From: Craspedostauros australis
Taxonomy: Eukaryota > Bacillariophyta > Bacillariophyceae > Mastogloiales > Achnanthaceae
DNA length: 64,000 nucleotides
Direction: 5' to 3'
NCBI GenBank assembly: GCA_026770025.1
Contig: JAMXDE010000009.1
Location: 1,029,001-1,093,000, forward strand
Each line of letters begins with the position of its first letter. The stretch's first letter is position 1. Shown in pieces: positions 32,911-45,300 of this stretch. The notes below the pieces were generated by a model. The model was given only the letters and a program-made list of their open reading frames with translations, was not told the DNA's origin and ran no database searches. Position numbers and translations under genes: made by a program.

Positions 32911-33454
32911 CGTCTTCTGAATGAGTCATTGCGAGGTGGAGCAAGTTGATGCGCAATGTAGTGGATTGGATGTTGGCTTGATGGTGGATCGGATACTGTC
33001 GTGGGCAGGTATTGTGAGAAGTAGTTGATTCGGTTGCTTGCGTGTGATTGTTGGCCGTAGTTGTTGTTGACGCCAATACTTTGTTGGCATCAGGCGGCAT
33101 GTGAGTTGCTGTCGAGGTGCAGCCGATGGCCATCGCACATTGATGCTGACATCTCGAGAAGCAGAGTCCGCCATTTGCTGCATTGCACAGCAATCACTTG
33201 CAATACACGGTGATGCAGAACACAAAGATTTCCGTGTTTGTCTCCGCGATCTGTTGGCTGGTGGGAGTATTCGCGCGCTGTTCTCTCAACGCGAGTTGGT
33301 CTTGGGTCATGTTCCTCGGCTTCCTCAGACATTCCACAGAACACTCACTGACATCGACATCATTCACGAACATCCATGCAAGGTGTCCGTAAGACAAATC
33401 GAGGCTTATAACATGGATACATATTCAGTCCCTTTCCGCGCAAGCCATCCATTT
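32911..33454. other. Upstream region of the H2 transposase
   Basis: 544 bp before the minisatellites. No gene; probably the transposase promoter. Confidence 0.45.
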
Positions 33455-34035
33455 GGTTGAAACATAGTATATCAATGACACAGGAGCGTTCCGATTCATA
33501 CAAGCCCTCCATTTGGTTCAAAAAGCGTTTATCAACAGCACAGATTAGTTCTTATCCATACAAGCCCTCCATTTGGTGGAAAAACGTTTACTACAGATGC
33601 AGATTAGTTGTTATCCATACAAGCCCTCCATTTGGTTCAAAGAGCGTTTATAATGACACAGATCCGGTCTTATCCGTACAAGCCCTCCATTGGGTGGAAA
33701 GAGCGTTTATCAATGGCACAGATCAGTTCTTATCCATACAAGCCCTCCATTTGGTTCATAGAGCATTCACTACCGGATAAGATTATTTCTTATCCGTATA
33801 AGCCATCTGCTTATGTTCATAGAGCATTCACTACCGGATAAGATTATTTCTTATCCGCATAAGCCATCTGCTTATGTTCATAGAGCATTCACTACCGGAT
33901 AAGATTATTTCTTATCCGCATAAGCCATTTGCTTATGTTCATAGAGCATTCACTACCAGATAAGATTATTTCTTATCCGCATAAGCCATCTGCTTATGTT
34001 CATAGAGCATTCACTACCGGATAAGATTTGTTCTT
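33455..34035. repeat. Minisatellite with 60-bp then 61-bp units
   Basis: About five units of 60 bp (containing TTATCCATACAAGCCCTCCA and GGTTCAAAGAGCG) pass into about four units of 61 bp (containing TTCATAGAGCATTCACTACC and TTATCCGCATAAGCC). The two unit types share TTCTTATCC and the (A/C)AAGCC(C/A)TC core, so one evolved from the other. Each 61-bp unit includes a small palindrome, GGATAAGATTATTTCTTATCC. Frames through the units are accidental. Confidence 0.93.
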
Positions 34036-34619
34036 ATGGTGCTATTCATATGGATAAAACTGCGCCTATCACATAAACATAGGTGCAAATCTGCCCTTAT
34101 AAGCCCGCGTTAAAGCAATATTGGCGGCTATGGGCCAGAATCAGATGCATTTCTGACCCTTATGCGCTATCCATAAGGACGCGATGAGTCTTACAACATA
34201 GGCTCAATTTTGTTTCGTCCTCACAGCAGTTATGCATAAGACGCAAATAGTGCTTTTGAAGCCGTCCATAAGGCCAAAACAGCGCTTATAATTCTATCCA
34301 TAGAGGTGTTTTCGACACTATGGAGCCGTCATAAGACTGAATTGGATGTTACGACTACTTCGACTCAATATGAAGCACTATGCCTATCCAATGTGACCAA
34401 CACGCCGTATTCGTAAGTCCAATATATTCCTTATCACACAGGCATCATTTTAAGTGCTTCATGACACCAATCCAAACGGTGAATATTACCCTTATGGAGT
34501 GGTCATAACGCAATTTTCACCCTCAAAAAGTGATTCATAAGGCCAAATTAGCCCTTGTGAACCCGGCATAGACGTTAATTCATCCTTTCCCGCGCTCCAT
34601 ACACTCAAATATTGCGTAT
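34036..34619. repeat. Degenerate repeat zone between the two minisatellites
   Basis: Recurrent CTTATxxG/CATAAG words at roughly 50-70-bp intervals suggest decayed copies of the neighbouring 60/61-bp unit. Alignment is weak. No gene. Confidence 0.5.
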
Positions 34620-35060
34620 GAAGAGGACCGATTATGCCTTTAACAGAAGCGCAAAAGTGCGTTATGATCGTAGGACCGATTATGCCTTTAACAGAAGCGC
34701 AAAAGTGCGTTATGATTGTAGGACCGATTATGCATTTAACAGAAGCGCAAAAGTGCGTTATGATTATAGGACCAAGTATGCCTTTAACAGAAGCGCAAAA
34801 GTGCATTATGATTGTAGGACCGATTATGCATTTAACAGAAGCGCAAAAGTGTGTTATGATCATAGGACCAAGTATGCCTTTAACAGAAGCGCAAAAGTGC
34901 GTTGTGATCGTAGGACCAAGTATGCCTTTACCAGAAGCGCAAAAGTACGTTGTGATCGTAGGACCGATTATGCCTTTAACAGAAGCGCAAAAAGTGCGTT
35001 GTCACCGTAGGACCAAGTACGCTTTCAACGCAAGCGTAAAAAGTGCCTTGTGAACGAAGG
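34620..35060. repeat. 48-bp minisatellite, about nine units
   Basis: The unit begins AGGACCGATTATGCCTTTAA and continues with CAGAAGCGCAAAAGTGCGTT. Because 48 is a multiple of three, several frames on both strands are open through the whole array (R-T-D-Y-A-F-N-R-S-A-K-V type). I regard these as accidental. Confidence 0.93.
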
Positions 35061-35638
35061 ACCGATGCTGTACCTACGCATTGTGGTTCCGAAGACGAAC
35101 ATTGGCCCTCCTTCGCGTTGTCGCCATCCCGCGAATGGCTTTTCGCGCTTGCAGCAACTTGGTTACGCCCCTTTGACATTGGCCATTGTTACAGTTTGTA
35201 CGGGGAACAGTACACCCTTCTTGGGCACCGGTGTCTTTCGCCACGGACAGGAACACAAAAAACACTTCAAGCCAATGCAAGTATCTCCTGACATTTCTTT
35301 TCTGATGTTCAGATGGCCACGAATTACAATCGTTGTACGTGTGTGTGCAAGACACCAACACGCGTCACCAGCGCATGTAATGCGTCGTCGGCAAGAAATT
35401 GCTGCGATGGTTGTTTGCTCGTTGCAAAGCACAGCATCTTCCATGTCCTTGGCAACCACACAGCAGCACCCCATGGCCAACTCTGCGAATGAGGACGACA
35501 CAAACCGCATCACGCCAACGTACACACATCCATTGCGCCAAACACTGCTGCTCTCTCGCAGGTGCACTTCAATGGAGCCTTGAGTTGAGCAGAGGTGCCC
35601 TTTGTCACACAAATCAGAAACACAACCAACCACCGATC
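35061..35638. promoter_or_regulatory. Upstream region of the H2 partner gene
   Basis: 578 bp between the 48-bp array and the ATG at 35639. The reading frame of the gene is open upstream to 35399, but the ATG beginning MTPPRKRAP is the best start by comparison with the H1 partner. Confidence 0.45.
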
Positions 35639-38215
35639 ATGACGCCACCAAGGAAACGAGCCCCTTGCTTCATGAAAAGGGGAGTCGACGCCAAGCTCCT
35701 CATCCGTGAGCTTGCAGCTGATCCCAACTTGTGGATGTGGGAGCCTCGCCACATCCGAGACAAGTATCCGACCCTCGCAAAGTATCCAGCAAAGAACTTC
35801 ATCAAAGGGTATGTGATGCTGAAGAAAACGCTCGTGAAGAACAAGATCTTCTTTGGTAAGTCAACTCCAATGCAGGCAACGTGTGGGCCCGACCACTCGG
35901 TGGACACATTCGTTTGGGGTGGTGGCGATTGCCCTGTTGCATTTCTTGTCCTCAAACTTTGCTTTGATCATGCTGCACAAACACATCACAACTCACAAGC
36001 AACCACTCGATCTCTTCATCTGTTTGCTTTTGTGAGGGTTTTGGCAGCAAATGGACGCTTCAATCCAGACGCATCAGGTAACTTGGGCATGCATCTTCGC
36101 CCCATCGATGAGCCAGAGGGCTTCGACAACACAAAGCCCTCGAAATCTCCTCCTGCAAAGGCCGTCGCAGAAACCACAACAACACCCACAATGACAGCAC
36201 TCTCCGAAAACGCTGCCACCAACACAGACAAGAGCTGCCATGGAGAAGGGGATCAAAACCCATCTTCGCAAATGGCATCAAGCACCAATGGGTCGGTCCC
36301 AAATGTTGCCTTCCTCAATGATGACTGGGCCATGGGCGACTTTGGCGAGGAAATTTCATCAGTGTTTGGTCGAGAAATGGACTTCGATGATGACATTGAA
36401 GTTGTGGGCATGACAGGCCCTCCACCATACAACTCACTGACAGCAAGATATGGTCATTTCTTTGACATGGCCGAGAACTCTCGCGTCGCCCAGTTCTCTT
36501 CCATCCCAACACATGTGGACGTCTTCTACACTACACAATTGTGGAAGCCGAAGGGAGAGGCATTCCGGATGATCAGCATCGACTTCTACATGCCTGCAGC
36601 CACCATCCAGCAGGATACACAGCTGACCATTCAATATCGCGAAGTGGGTGGGGTGCCTCGGCCCTTTGTGGTGCTGAAGTATCGGCCTCCAGTGGCCATT
36701 GGAGCAAAGGGGGGTATTGCAAAGGCCATTTGCAACCTTCAGGCGACCCGCTTTGTCGATGCAGCACAGAAGGCACAGGCACACGACCTGCAAATGCAGA
36801 AGGCCGGTTTTGCAAAGGGGCACTGGTGCGAAATGCTCGTGCCGATGCCCTTTGCTATCGACACCATGTTCTGCCCATCCGCTTGCGGCACGCTGGGGGG
36901 CGTTGTCTGGCTCAATCATGTGATGCCAGACAACAATGGGCAACCACGTAAAGTCCTCATCTTGTCGACGAGGGTGAAGGAGAAGACAAAGACTGTGGGA
37001 ATGACGTGCAAGTTTTCAAAAATGCACGCACTTGGTTTCAACTCAGGCGGAACCAATGCCATCGACAAAGGGGCCAAGTCACAAATGCTACCTTCACAGT
37101 CACACAGAATCCCCCAATACACGGACAACAACAGCAACTCCAGCAACCCGCCATCTGCCAGCAATGCCCAGAAGGTGACCCCATGGCCACAACCCTTACA
37201 ACCCAGGAGCCCAATGGGCAGCCGCATTCAACAACGCTTCCGATCGGCAAGAACGACAAAGAATCTCCGCACCTTTGGAGCACGCAACATGCTTCATGGA
37301 GACGATCAATCAGTCACGACGCAGGTGACTCAGGTGTTGGAAGCCCAACTCGAATGCCAGGTTGAGAGGGTGGCCGAACTTGAGCTGAGGGTGGCACTGC
37401 GAAAGCAGGCTGCCAGAGAAAGGGCAGAGCTGAGACGGCAAGGACAGCTCAACCAGAGCCGTCCGGGAATGGTGGTGACTGGTGGTACAGCTTCTGACGA
37501 GGCTGCCAGAAACCTTCCTGATGGCGTCTTCAACAAAATGGACGACCTCACCAGACCGTATTTCGTAAAGGGCCAAGGATCAGTCCAGCACCCGGCAATG
37601 ATGCAGAATGGTCAGACTGGGACGGGCAACATGCAGTCGACGAATCCGCAGCAACTCAGCACAGGACAGATCCTTCCGCACGGACGGGAGGAAGGAATAT
37701 CGGCAACAACAACAGCTCAGATGTCTCCTCCACCACCACGAGATGTTGATCCATGTGAAGGAATGCTGGTCCTTGCGGACCAAGCCAACAAACTGACAGA
37801 GGCAGCAGCGGTGGGAGCAGCAGCAGCAGAAGCAACCAACCTTGCAACTGCAACAACCACCATCACAGCGGGGTCCACAGCTGTAAATACGAATCAGAAT
37901 CTGGAAGGAGAGAATGTAAGGCAATTCGCAGGCAGTGCAGGAGCTCAGATGACCAGTCAGGAGGCGCCAAACCAACCTGAAGGCGGAGGGGATGGGCCAA
38001 CAACCAACTACTCCTTGGTCGAAGATGTTGAGATACTGCAGGACCCAACAGCACCATTGAATGTTGATGAGGCACCATTGAATGTTGACGAGGCACCATT
38101 GAATGTTGACGAGGCACCATTGAATGTTGACGAGGCAATGGACATGACCGGAGATGGAGAGAGGCAGGGTGACAATGGAGGCAGTGACGGAAACGAGCAT
38201 GACACAACAAACTAA
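35639..38215 (+). CDS. Harbinger partner protein (H2): Myb-like, Hsp20-like middle, coiled coil
   Basis: Exon 1 is 35639-35855 and exon 2 is 36048-38215 (donor TTTG|GTAAGT, acceptor TTGGCAG|CAAATGG, phase 1), giving 794 residues. The 192-nt intron has no stop and is a multiple of three, so retention would add 64 residues. Residues 1-72 are a basic helical Myb/SANT-like domain (KRGVDAKLLIRELAADPNLW; ARYPTL-type turn; FIKGYVMLKKTLVKNK). Residues ~227-375 match the H1 partner's beta-rich module in pattern (DTQLTIQYREVGG; EMLVPMPFAIDTMF; VLILSTRVKEK). A coiled coil covers ~494-540. Near the C-terminus a 21-nt unit (A-P-L-N-V-D-E) is repeated four times, followed by an acidic end. Role: probably transposase partner for terminus binding and nuclear import. 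Confidence 0.78.
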   Translation: MTPPRKRAPCFMKRGVDAKLLIRELAADPNLWMWEPRHIRDKYPTLAKYPAKNFIKGYVMLKKTLVKNKIFFGKSTPMQATCGPDHSVDTFVWGGGDCPVAFLVLKLCFDHAAQTHHNSQATTRSLHLFAFVRVLAANGRFNPDASGNLGMHLRPIDEPEGFDNTKPSKSPPAKAVAETTTTPTMTALSENAATNTDKSCHGEGDQNPSSQMASSTNGSVPNVAFLNDDWAMGDFGEEISSVFGREMDFDDDIEVVGMTGPPPYNSLTARYGHFFDMAENSRVAQFSSIPTHVDVFYTTQLWKPKGEAFRMISIDFYMPAATIQQDTQLTIQYREVGGVPRPFVVLKYRPPVAIGAKGGIAKAICNLQATRFVDAAQKAQAHDLQMQKAGFAKGHWCEMLVPMPFAIDTMFCPSACGTLGGVVWLNHVMPDNNGQPRKVLILSTRVKEKTKTVGMTCKFSKMHALGFNSGGTNAIDKGAKSQMLPSQSHRIPQYTDNNSNSSNPPSASNAQKVTPWPQPLQPRSPMGSRIQQRFRSARTTKNLRTFGARNMLHGDDQSVTTQVTQVLEAQLECQVERVAELELRVALRKQAARERAELRRQGQLNQSRPGMVVTGGTASDEAARNLPDGVFNKMDDLTRPYFVKGQGSVQHPAMMQNGQTGTGNMQSTNPQQLSTGQILPHGREEGISATTTAQMSPPPPRDVDPCEGMLVLADQANKLTEAAAVGAAAAEATNLATATTTITAGSTAVNTNQNLEGENVRQFAGSAGAQMTSQEAPNQPEGGGDGPTTNYSLVEDVEILQDPTAPLNVDEAPLNVDEAPLNVDEAPLNVDEAMDMTGDGERQGDNGGSDGNEHDTTN

Positions 38216-39351
38216 GCAGCAACCACGTGAGAAATAGATACACACCTTTGAAGAATCTATTGTGGATGTAGTGTGCTCATGATAGTCGGAACAAACGAGG
38301 AAGTACTGAATGGTTGATTTGTACCACAAGAAGAATGACATTGTGTGGGTAGTGGGAGAGTAGAAGGAAGCACAAGTTGGCCATGACAATGAGGAATGTC
38401 CGGACAACACACACGATCAGGCAACAGGGTGTAAAAGTCAAAAATGGAGCCACGAATCTGGGTTTTGCATAAATCAGGATGATTGTGCAAACAACTGACA
38501 GGAAGAAGGCTGAAAGATGGCAAATTTTCAGTTTGGTTTTTGACTTTTGAACTGCTGATTATGGAAGAAACTGTTGTTGCCTTATCATGGGAAATGAAAA
38601 ATTACCGTCTTTCCCCCCCCCCCCCCAGAAGACGGAAAAAGGAACTTGGTCCGTCGCGGGCACTTCACGCGCGTGAAATTGTTCGTCGGTTGTTGAGGAT
38701 GGAGCGAACGGTCTGCCCATCTGTCCGTTGACACCCAACGACATCACTTGATTGCGGAACATCATTGACATTTCTTGTGTTCTTCGAAGAAATTCGATTC
38801 CTTTGATGTTCGACCACCGTGACCACATAGATTCCAATCAGTCGAATATCTGAGTTCGCGCTATTTTTCGGACGGTTGGAAGTTTGCGCCAAGACAGTCG
38901 GATGGTGTTGACAAATTGCATCACGCACGATGGACGCGATTCGAGAATGGAAGGAGGAACGAGGTTCGCTACGCAAGAGCAGAACGCATTGCGCGAAGGC
39001 GCACTCGTATTGGCGTGTGATACCACACACTTGGAACAAGAGACAGGAGAGGGATGAGGTGAAACATCGCATCATTCCATTGCCATTTGGCTGATTCGCA
39101 CCGAAACAAGAAGGAGAAGAAGGCAACACGAAGTGGGAGCAGGAAGCAGGTGCGAAGAGAGGAGGAGACAACAAGGAAAGCGCAACCAACGCAACCAACG
39201 CAAACAAGTGCAAAGAAGCGCAAACCAGAGGTGGAAGCCGAAGCAGGACGTTGGCAACGGCGCCCACCGAAGCAAGAAGAGAGCAACAAGGTGTCGCAAC
39301 CAAGCATCGAAGCAAGTATCCAACCAAGCACACAAAATATCAACACAGAAG
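38216..39351. other. Intergenic between H2 and PDS5
   Basis: 1.1 kb with a 14-C homopolymer at 38613-38626 and no recognisable gene. It should include the right end of H2 and the PDS5 promoter. A long minus-strand frame (39072-39560) overlaps PDS5 exon 1 and is its shadow. Confidence 0.45.
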
Positions 39352-42300
39352 ATGGCAAGGACAAGATCCTCGCTGCAAGGCAAGGCGAAGGATGGTGCGA
39401 CGGTCGTGAACGGCGACGGTGACAGTGACGTTGACGCACCTGATGGCGTTGACAAGGAGCAAGACGGCAGCGGCAAGGTATCGACAGGCACGAGACGGAG
39501 GTCTGGAAGAATCAGGGGAGTAGCTTCAGCGACGCAACAGGAAACCAAGAAGAAGGACAAGGATCACACCAACACCAAGAAAGGACGCGGCAAGCGTCGT
39601 TCCTCAAGCAGATTGGCAAAGGAGTCCGCGAAATCGAATGCAAGTAGCCAAGACGATCAAGATGACAGCCAAGACGGACATGACGGCAGCGCAACGACCG
39701 CAGACCAAGAACGTCACGACCAGAATCAGCCTCAGACTGAAACCAATGCCAACGAAGACAGTGACAATGAAGCCAAGAGCAAGGGCAATAGTGATGGCGA
39801 TGGCGATGAGGGTGACGATACAGTCACATCCGACTTGCCCGTCCGCAGAGACACGAGACGCGCCCTCTCCATGCCAGGATCATCTTCGTTGGCCTCATCA
39901 ATCGTCACCACCGCTACCAACCCGATAAATGCGCAACCACAGCACCAACCACCGCAGCAAGACAGACCTGCGATCACAGATCCTCGTCTGGTTCTTTCGA
40001 GACGTTTCCTGGATGAAGACAAGACCGCCGTGAGTTCTTCATTACTCTACTCCATGCATGCTTGCGTCGAAGGTTCCTTCATTTCATTTTTGACGGGTGG
40101 GGCGTTGCTCATTCCGACATGCGTCGTTGCTCACAGCAGTGGTACTTCATTCGTACCAGTATGTGCTTGTCCGTATTATATTTTCTAACTTCGTCCTTGT
40201 GTAATTCATCAACTTTCTTGTATCGTGCTCCTGACCTCCCGTCGTATCACATGCCATCATGCCATGTCATGTCCTTCGGATGACCCCGTTGAACACTAAA
40301 AAATACACACAGAGTGGCCTGGCGAGACGGTTGGACTACATTGTTGCGGTGGTGCAAGATATAGAATCTGGCGTCAACCTCAACGATCTGTACCCCAGCA
40401 TCAACGGTCTTTGCCATGCGCTCATCAAGCATTTGTCGCATCCAGACAAGCAAGTCAGATTGAACACGGTCCTTGCCTGTATGGAACTCATCAGTGTGGT
40501 ACGTCGCGTTCGATCCAATCCAGTTCATTCCAAGATGTCTGCTCTCGCTTTGCCGCATGCCGCATAGTATTGATGCTCACACTCTGCAATCCATCCTCTC
40601 TCTCCTCTGCCAATAATGAGCTCAACCTCACTACACTCTCCATCATTCTCCGCACTACTCGTACTTGCGTCTTGTTCGCAATCATCATCATCATTGCCAT
40701 ACGGCTCAAATCAACAGTACGCACCTTTTTCACCGTGGGACAAGCAAGAAACTCTAGCGATCGTAAGTCAAACGTGAACTCCATCACCCCCCACAGCATA
40801 CCCTCGCCAATCATCCGCCCATGCACCGATCCGTCCATCTGCGCATGTACTCTAACCTCGCATCCTCCAATTCACTTGCCGTACACACAACCCCAATCAC
40901 ATCATACCACTACCACCACATGCCACACCCCTCCAACTCAATCTGCAGTTCCGACAAACCATCCGCCAGCTCGCGAATCTGTCAGTGCAAAAACAGCTGC
41001 GCCAACCATCCAACTTCGAACGGTACCTTTGCATCTTGGAGCTGCTCGCGAAGGTAAAGATCGGCGCCATCGTCGTTGAAATCGCCGAGGGTGCCGGTGA
41101 CGACCTTCTCGATGATATGAGCTCCCATGGCAGCGATGACGATAATGATGACGACGACGACAACAACGACAACGACACAGTCAATGAGAAAGGCACCGCC
41201 ACCATCAGTCGCAACAACAGAAGCACCAGAAAGAAAACTTCCGGCAAGACGAGCGAAAGACACACCTCGTTGGCCGACGAAGCCTTGCAGATCCTTTGCG
41301 ACTTGGTCCACACAATGCTGCATGCCGTGCAGCTCGACCATCCTGCCAACGTTTCCATCTACATCCAGGAGGCCATCTGCGCATGCGTGAAGGAGTACCA
41401 CGAGGGAGTGCTGCTGCCAATCCCTTTGCTCGACGAGCTGCTCCTGTGCATCGGGCAAGGTCCCGAAGTTCTCGTCCTCAATCCCAAGCTCCAAATCGCC
41501 GATCATCACGAACCCAAGGCGAAACCTGGCGAAGGTCAGGGACAAGCGCAATCACGGCAGCTCCAGCTTGCGCAGATCAAAAAGCTGGTCCCGCGCGCAA
41601 ATCCATCTTACTTGGTTGCAGCCATGGTGCTGCGCAAATCCATGGACCGCCTGTCGGAACCAATCGCAGCACTCATCAACGGCCTGCTGAACGGCGACGA
41701 TCACGTCGTGGCGAAATCCAAAATCACGACAGAATCGCTGCACGCAATCGGAGTGGCACGCTCCGAAGACCGGTCCGCCGTGTCTGATATCTGGGGAGTC
41801 ATCTACGAGCTGCGCCGTGTCGCGCCAAGCATGCTCACAACCGTCATGGGCAACATCACTAGCAAGCTGCCAGATCCGATCCTGAAACGTCGGCTTCTGA
41901 TCACGAAGCTCTTAGGCAAGCTATTCCTCATGCCACCGCAGCAGGGGTCATCAGTGTCTTTCGTCGAACAGTTCCGTCCTTGCTATCGCGATTGGTTGCG
42001 CCGAGCGAAAGACAAGGAGGTAGAAATACGCTTGACGATGGTCCGATATGTGATCAACATGGTGCACCAAAGTACCATGAGCACACACGCATCGGTTGCC
42101 GAACGATCGCAGATCCGCAAGGAAGGCCAACTTGAGGCCGGCCACGTTGCGAGGCCAACCATGATGACTCAAGATGAAGATGTGGGGACGCAGGAAAATG
42201 ATGGGACAAAGGGCAAGGGTGCTATCGACGGTGGCGAAGCCGAAGATGTGGACGTAGAGGAGTCCCGTGAGGGGCAGGGTCAACTCCAAGTGGCGGATGT

Positions 42301-45300
42301 GGAGATGGACATTGACATTGACATCCAAGAGCTGTCGATTGAGACCATCACGAAGTCCTTCCTGGTGGATACTGATGCAGACGTGCGCATGCAAACCGTC
42401 CTCATGATTTGCGACCTGTTTCACAGCAACCCCAACGCTCTGCCAACGCAGGTATTGCAGGCGACGGCGAATCGTGTCATGTCGAAGCACAAGGAGGAGC
42501 GCCGCAGGACGCTGACGGGGCTGGGGAATCTGTACCTGCGCCACTTTATCCGTCCCAATTTGAGGGAGGTGGAGAAGCATGGTGACGACTGCGACATTGG
42601 TCACATCTCCGACGCCATCCATCACTGCATCTACGAGTACGATCAGCCGCTGGTGGAACGCTTCCGTTGGATCCCGTCCAAGGTGTTTGAATGCGCCTTC
42701 TACAGCGACGCGGTCGATTCCGCCATGCACAGTCGTGTTTACAGAGTCGTCGATGAGATGCTGCTGGGCAGCGATGCGCCGAAGTCAACAACCCGCATGT
42801 CAGCGACAACGAGAGCAACTGGATTGGCCATGATCGTGGCATCCATCCAACCCGATATCAAATCGATCCTCACCGGCGACGATCAACCCACGTTGCCATG
42901 TCGCTGGATGCTGCACTTGTTCCAAACGCGTTCCAAGCTGCAGAAGATGGTGCGCCGGTACGTCGAGACACGTCGGCGCATGGGAGACCTGCCCATCAAT
43001 TCTGAGGAGCGCATGGTAGCGAGCACCGAAGCGATGGAAGCGTTGGAAAGTGTGGCGAAGCTCACGGCTGCACCAGGAGGCGGCATCCCGGATGGCAAGC
43101 AACAGCATCCCGTGTTGGAGGCCTTTCATGGTGCAAAAGATCGCAAGATCGTCCAACTCCTTTCCGCCATCGCCACTCCACTTCACACTGTGGAGGATGG
43201 TGTGAAGGTCATAAGTGAACTCCCGCAGCGGCTCAAGAGCCAAGGCAATGCTGTTGCTACGTGGGCAGAAACATTGGCCCGTCGGTGCGCCATGAGCAGC
43301 TTCATGAACGCGCAGATGGTGTACCATTGCGTGCTGCTGGCGCTGGAGGCATGCCGCGAGGAGGACAGCGTGCTGTGTGGTCTGTTCCTGGCATGCGTCA
43401 AAGTTGCAGTCACGCATTTCCCGGAGCTTTGCGCCACAAAGCAATGCTTCAAGACCATCGTTGAGCTGTTCTGCGAGGCAAGGTCTGCGGAAACAGAGCA
43501 GTTCAAGAAGGACATGGACTATGCCGGCATCATCACCTGCCTTAGTTCCATTCTGGCGCAGGCGGCTCCTGCAAGGCGAACACTGGTAAGTCCTGTCTCT
43601 CTCTCTCTCTTTCGAGTCCGTTGATGTTCGTTTACTGCGTGTACCATGCTCTCCTCGTCGTGCCACTCGCACGCATGCAGCCTCTGTCTCAACAGATATC
43701 AATCTACTTTATTCAATTTGTGGACGAATCCACTTGCACCGACTCATCACTCCACTAACATCTCTTCTTGACACTCTTCGTTTTGTAACATGTGATTATC
43801 CCCGCGCATGTGCACAACAACAACACTTGCAGCAACAGCAACAGCAAAACAAACCAGGCAATGCCAAGAGTTACGCAACTCAGATTCTGGATGCGGATGT
43901 TGAAGAGCAGCTGCTTGAGTTGTGCACCAGGGATGGAACTCCGTACCAGGCACGGCATGCGGTCAGCACCATGGCAGCATTGATCAATCCAGAATCGAGC
44001 AGTCTGACACAGGCGCAGCACGATGCTTTCTTGCCGTTGCTGACCGAGCTCGCGTCTCCTGCCAAACTCAACTGCGATCACGATCATGACAATAGCAGCA
44101 ACACCGCCAAATCATCTCAATCAGCCAAACTCATCAGCGTGCTGGCATCTCTCGCGGAACTTGCCACGTGCGCATCATCTGTATTTTCTGAACCGGAAGG
44201 ACAGAGGGCGCTGTCATTTGCGATCAACCTGGTGAAGAGCGGAGGTCGAAACGGCGACTCTGCACAAGCCAACCATTATACCACTCATCAAGGCACTGAC
44301 TTGATGGATGTGGAGAGCAAGCATAGTTCTGGCGACGTGGACAAAGCAGACGCTGGGGGAGTCGGCAACAAAAAGGGTGGTAATGAAGGCGGCATCGACG
44401 CGGATGAGAAAGAGGAGGGGCACAATTCGGAAAACGAGAGCCGACGCAGCAGAACAAGCCCGTCGCGCAAGCGCCGTTCCAAACAAACAACGAAGACCAA
44501 GACCAAAACGAAGGGCAGAAGCTCCACAAGCAGCCGTCTATCATCAACGCCGAATGCGTACACCCATATTCACATGCTGGAGGATACGACGCTGTCCATT
44601 CCATGCCGTGTCGTGTGCGCTGCCATCGAATTCCTCGTGTGTTACATTAGCTCATTCATGCGATCAGGGTCGACAGCGTGCGCATTGGCGTCGAAGCATG
44701 GCACGGATGATGAGGCTGACGAGAACGACAACAACCGCCACACCGACGCCAACACCAACGCTGCGAATCAAACTGGGAAATCTGATCCAGCCAAGACCAG
44801 GCGGGCGGTTGCGCAGCCACCGAGTATCACCAATGACGTCTTCCAGATGCTCTCCGATATCATGAGGGACGAAGGATGTGTGTCGTCATCACAGCCGTCG
44901 CCACCATTGCCAGCTCAATCTGCAGCGACATCCCCACATCATCAACCTGGAGCAGCTCTCATTTCAAAACCTGGGGATCGTTCCGCGTTGAGAGAATGCG
45001 CCGCATTGAGCATGATTCGGCTGTGCGATTCCTCCCTGTACTTGGAATCCAAATTCCTGACCATCGCCAGATGGCACACCCTGGCCGCGATGTTCCTTGA
45101 TGATGATCGTGACGTCCGCGCGAGAGTGATGGACGAATTGAGCATGATGCTCGCTGGGAGAGGCAGCTACGCCTGCGTTTCCGGCCCGCAGGTGGCGCCC
45201 AGTTTACGATTCCTGTCCTTGCTGGTGCTGTGCGTTGATGGTGATCACGGAACCCACCACGCTGCCAGCAATGGCGGTGCAGCGAACGTGGGTAGGAAGG

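Larger units (their letters stand above)
31674..38215. mobile_element. Two-gene PIF/Harbinger element H2 (coding span; ends not resolved)
   Basis: A DDE transposase (31674-32910, -) and a Myb-like partner (35639-38215, +) are arranged divergently, as in H1. Both genes are intact after splicing. They are clearly diverged from the H1 genes, so the two copies are different families rather than duplicates. The 2.7-kb central region is mostly minisatellite. Terminal repeats were looked for in 30626-31673 and 38216-38640 and not found by eye, so only the coding span is given. Confidence 0.7.

Noticed and set aside
34612-35053. Two long overlapping plus-strand reading frames of 16-residue repeats
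   Set aside because: The 48-bp unit is a multiple of three, so frames stay open by arithmetic; several frames on both strands are open together.
31674-38215. Terminal inverted repeats for H2
   Set aside because: By-eye comparison of both flanks gave no match above chance, so no boundaries are claimed.
39072-39560. Cys/Leu-rich minus-strand frame opposite the start of PDS5
   Set aside because: Shadow of Lys/Arg/Gln-rich coding and leader sequence of PDS5 exon 1.
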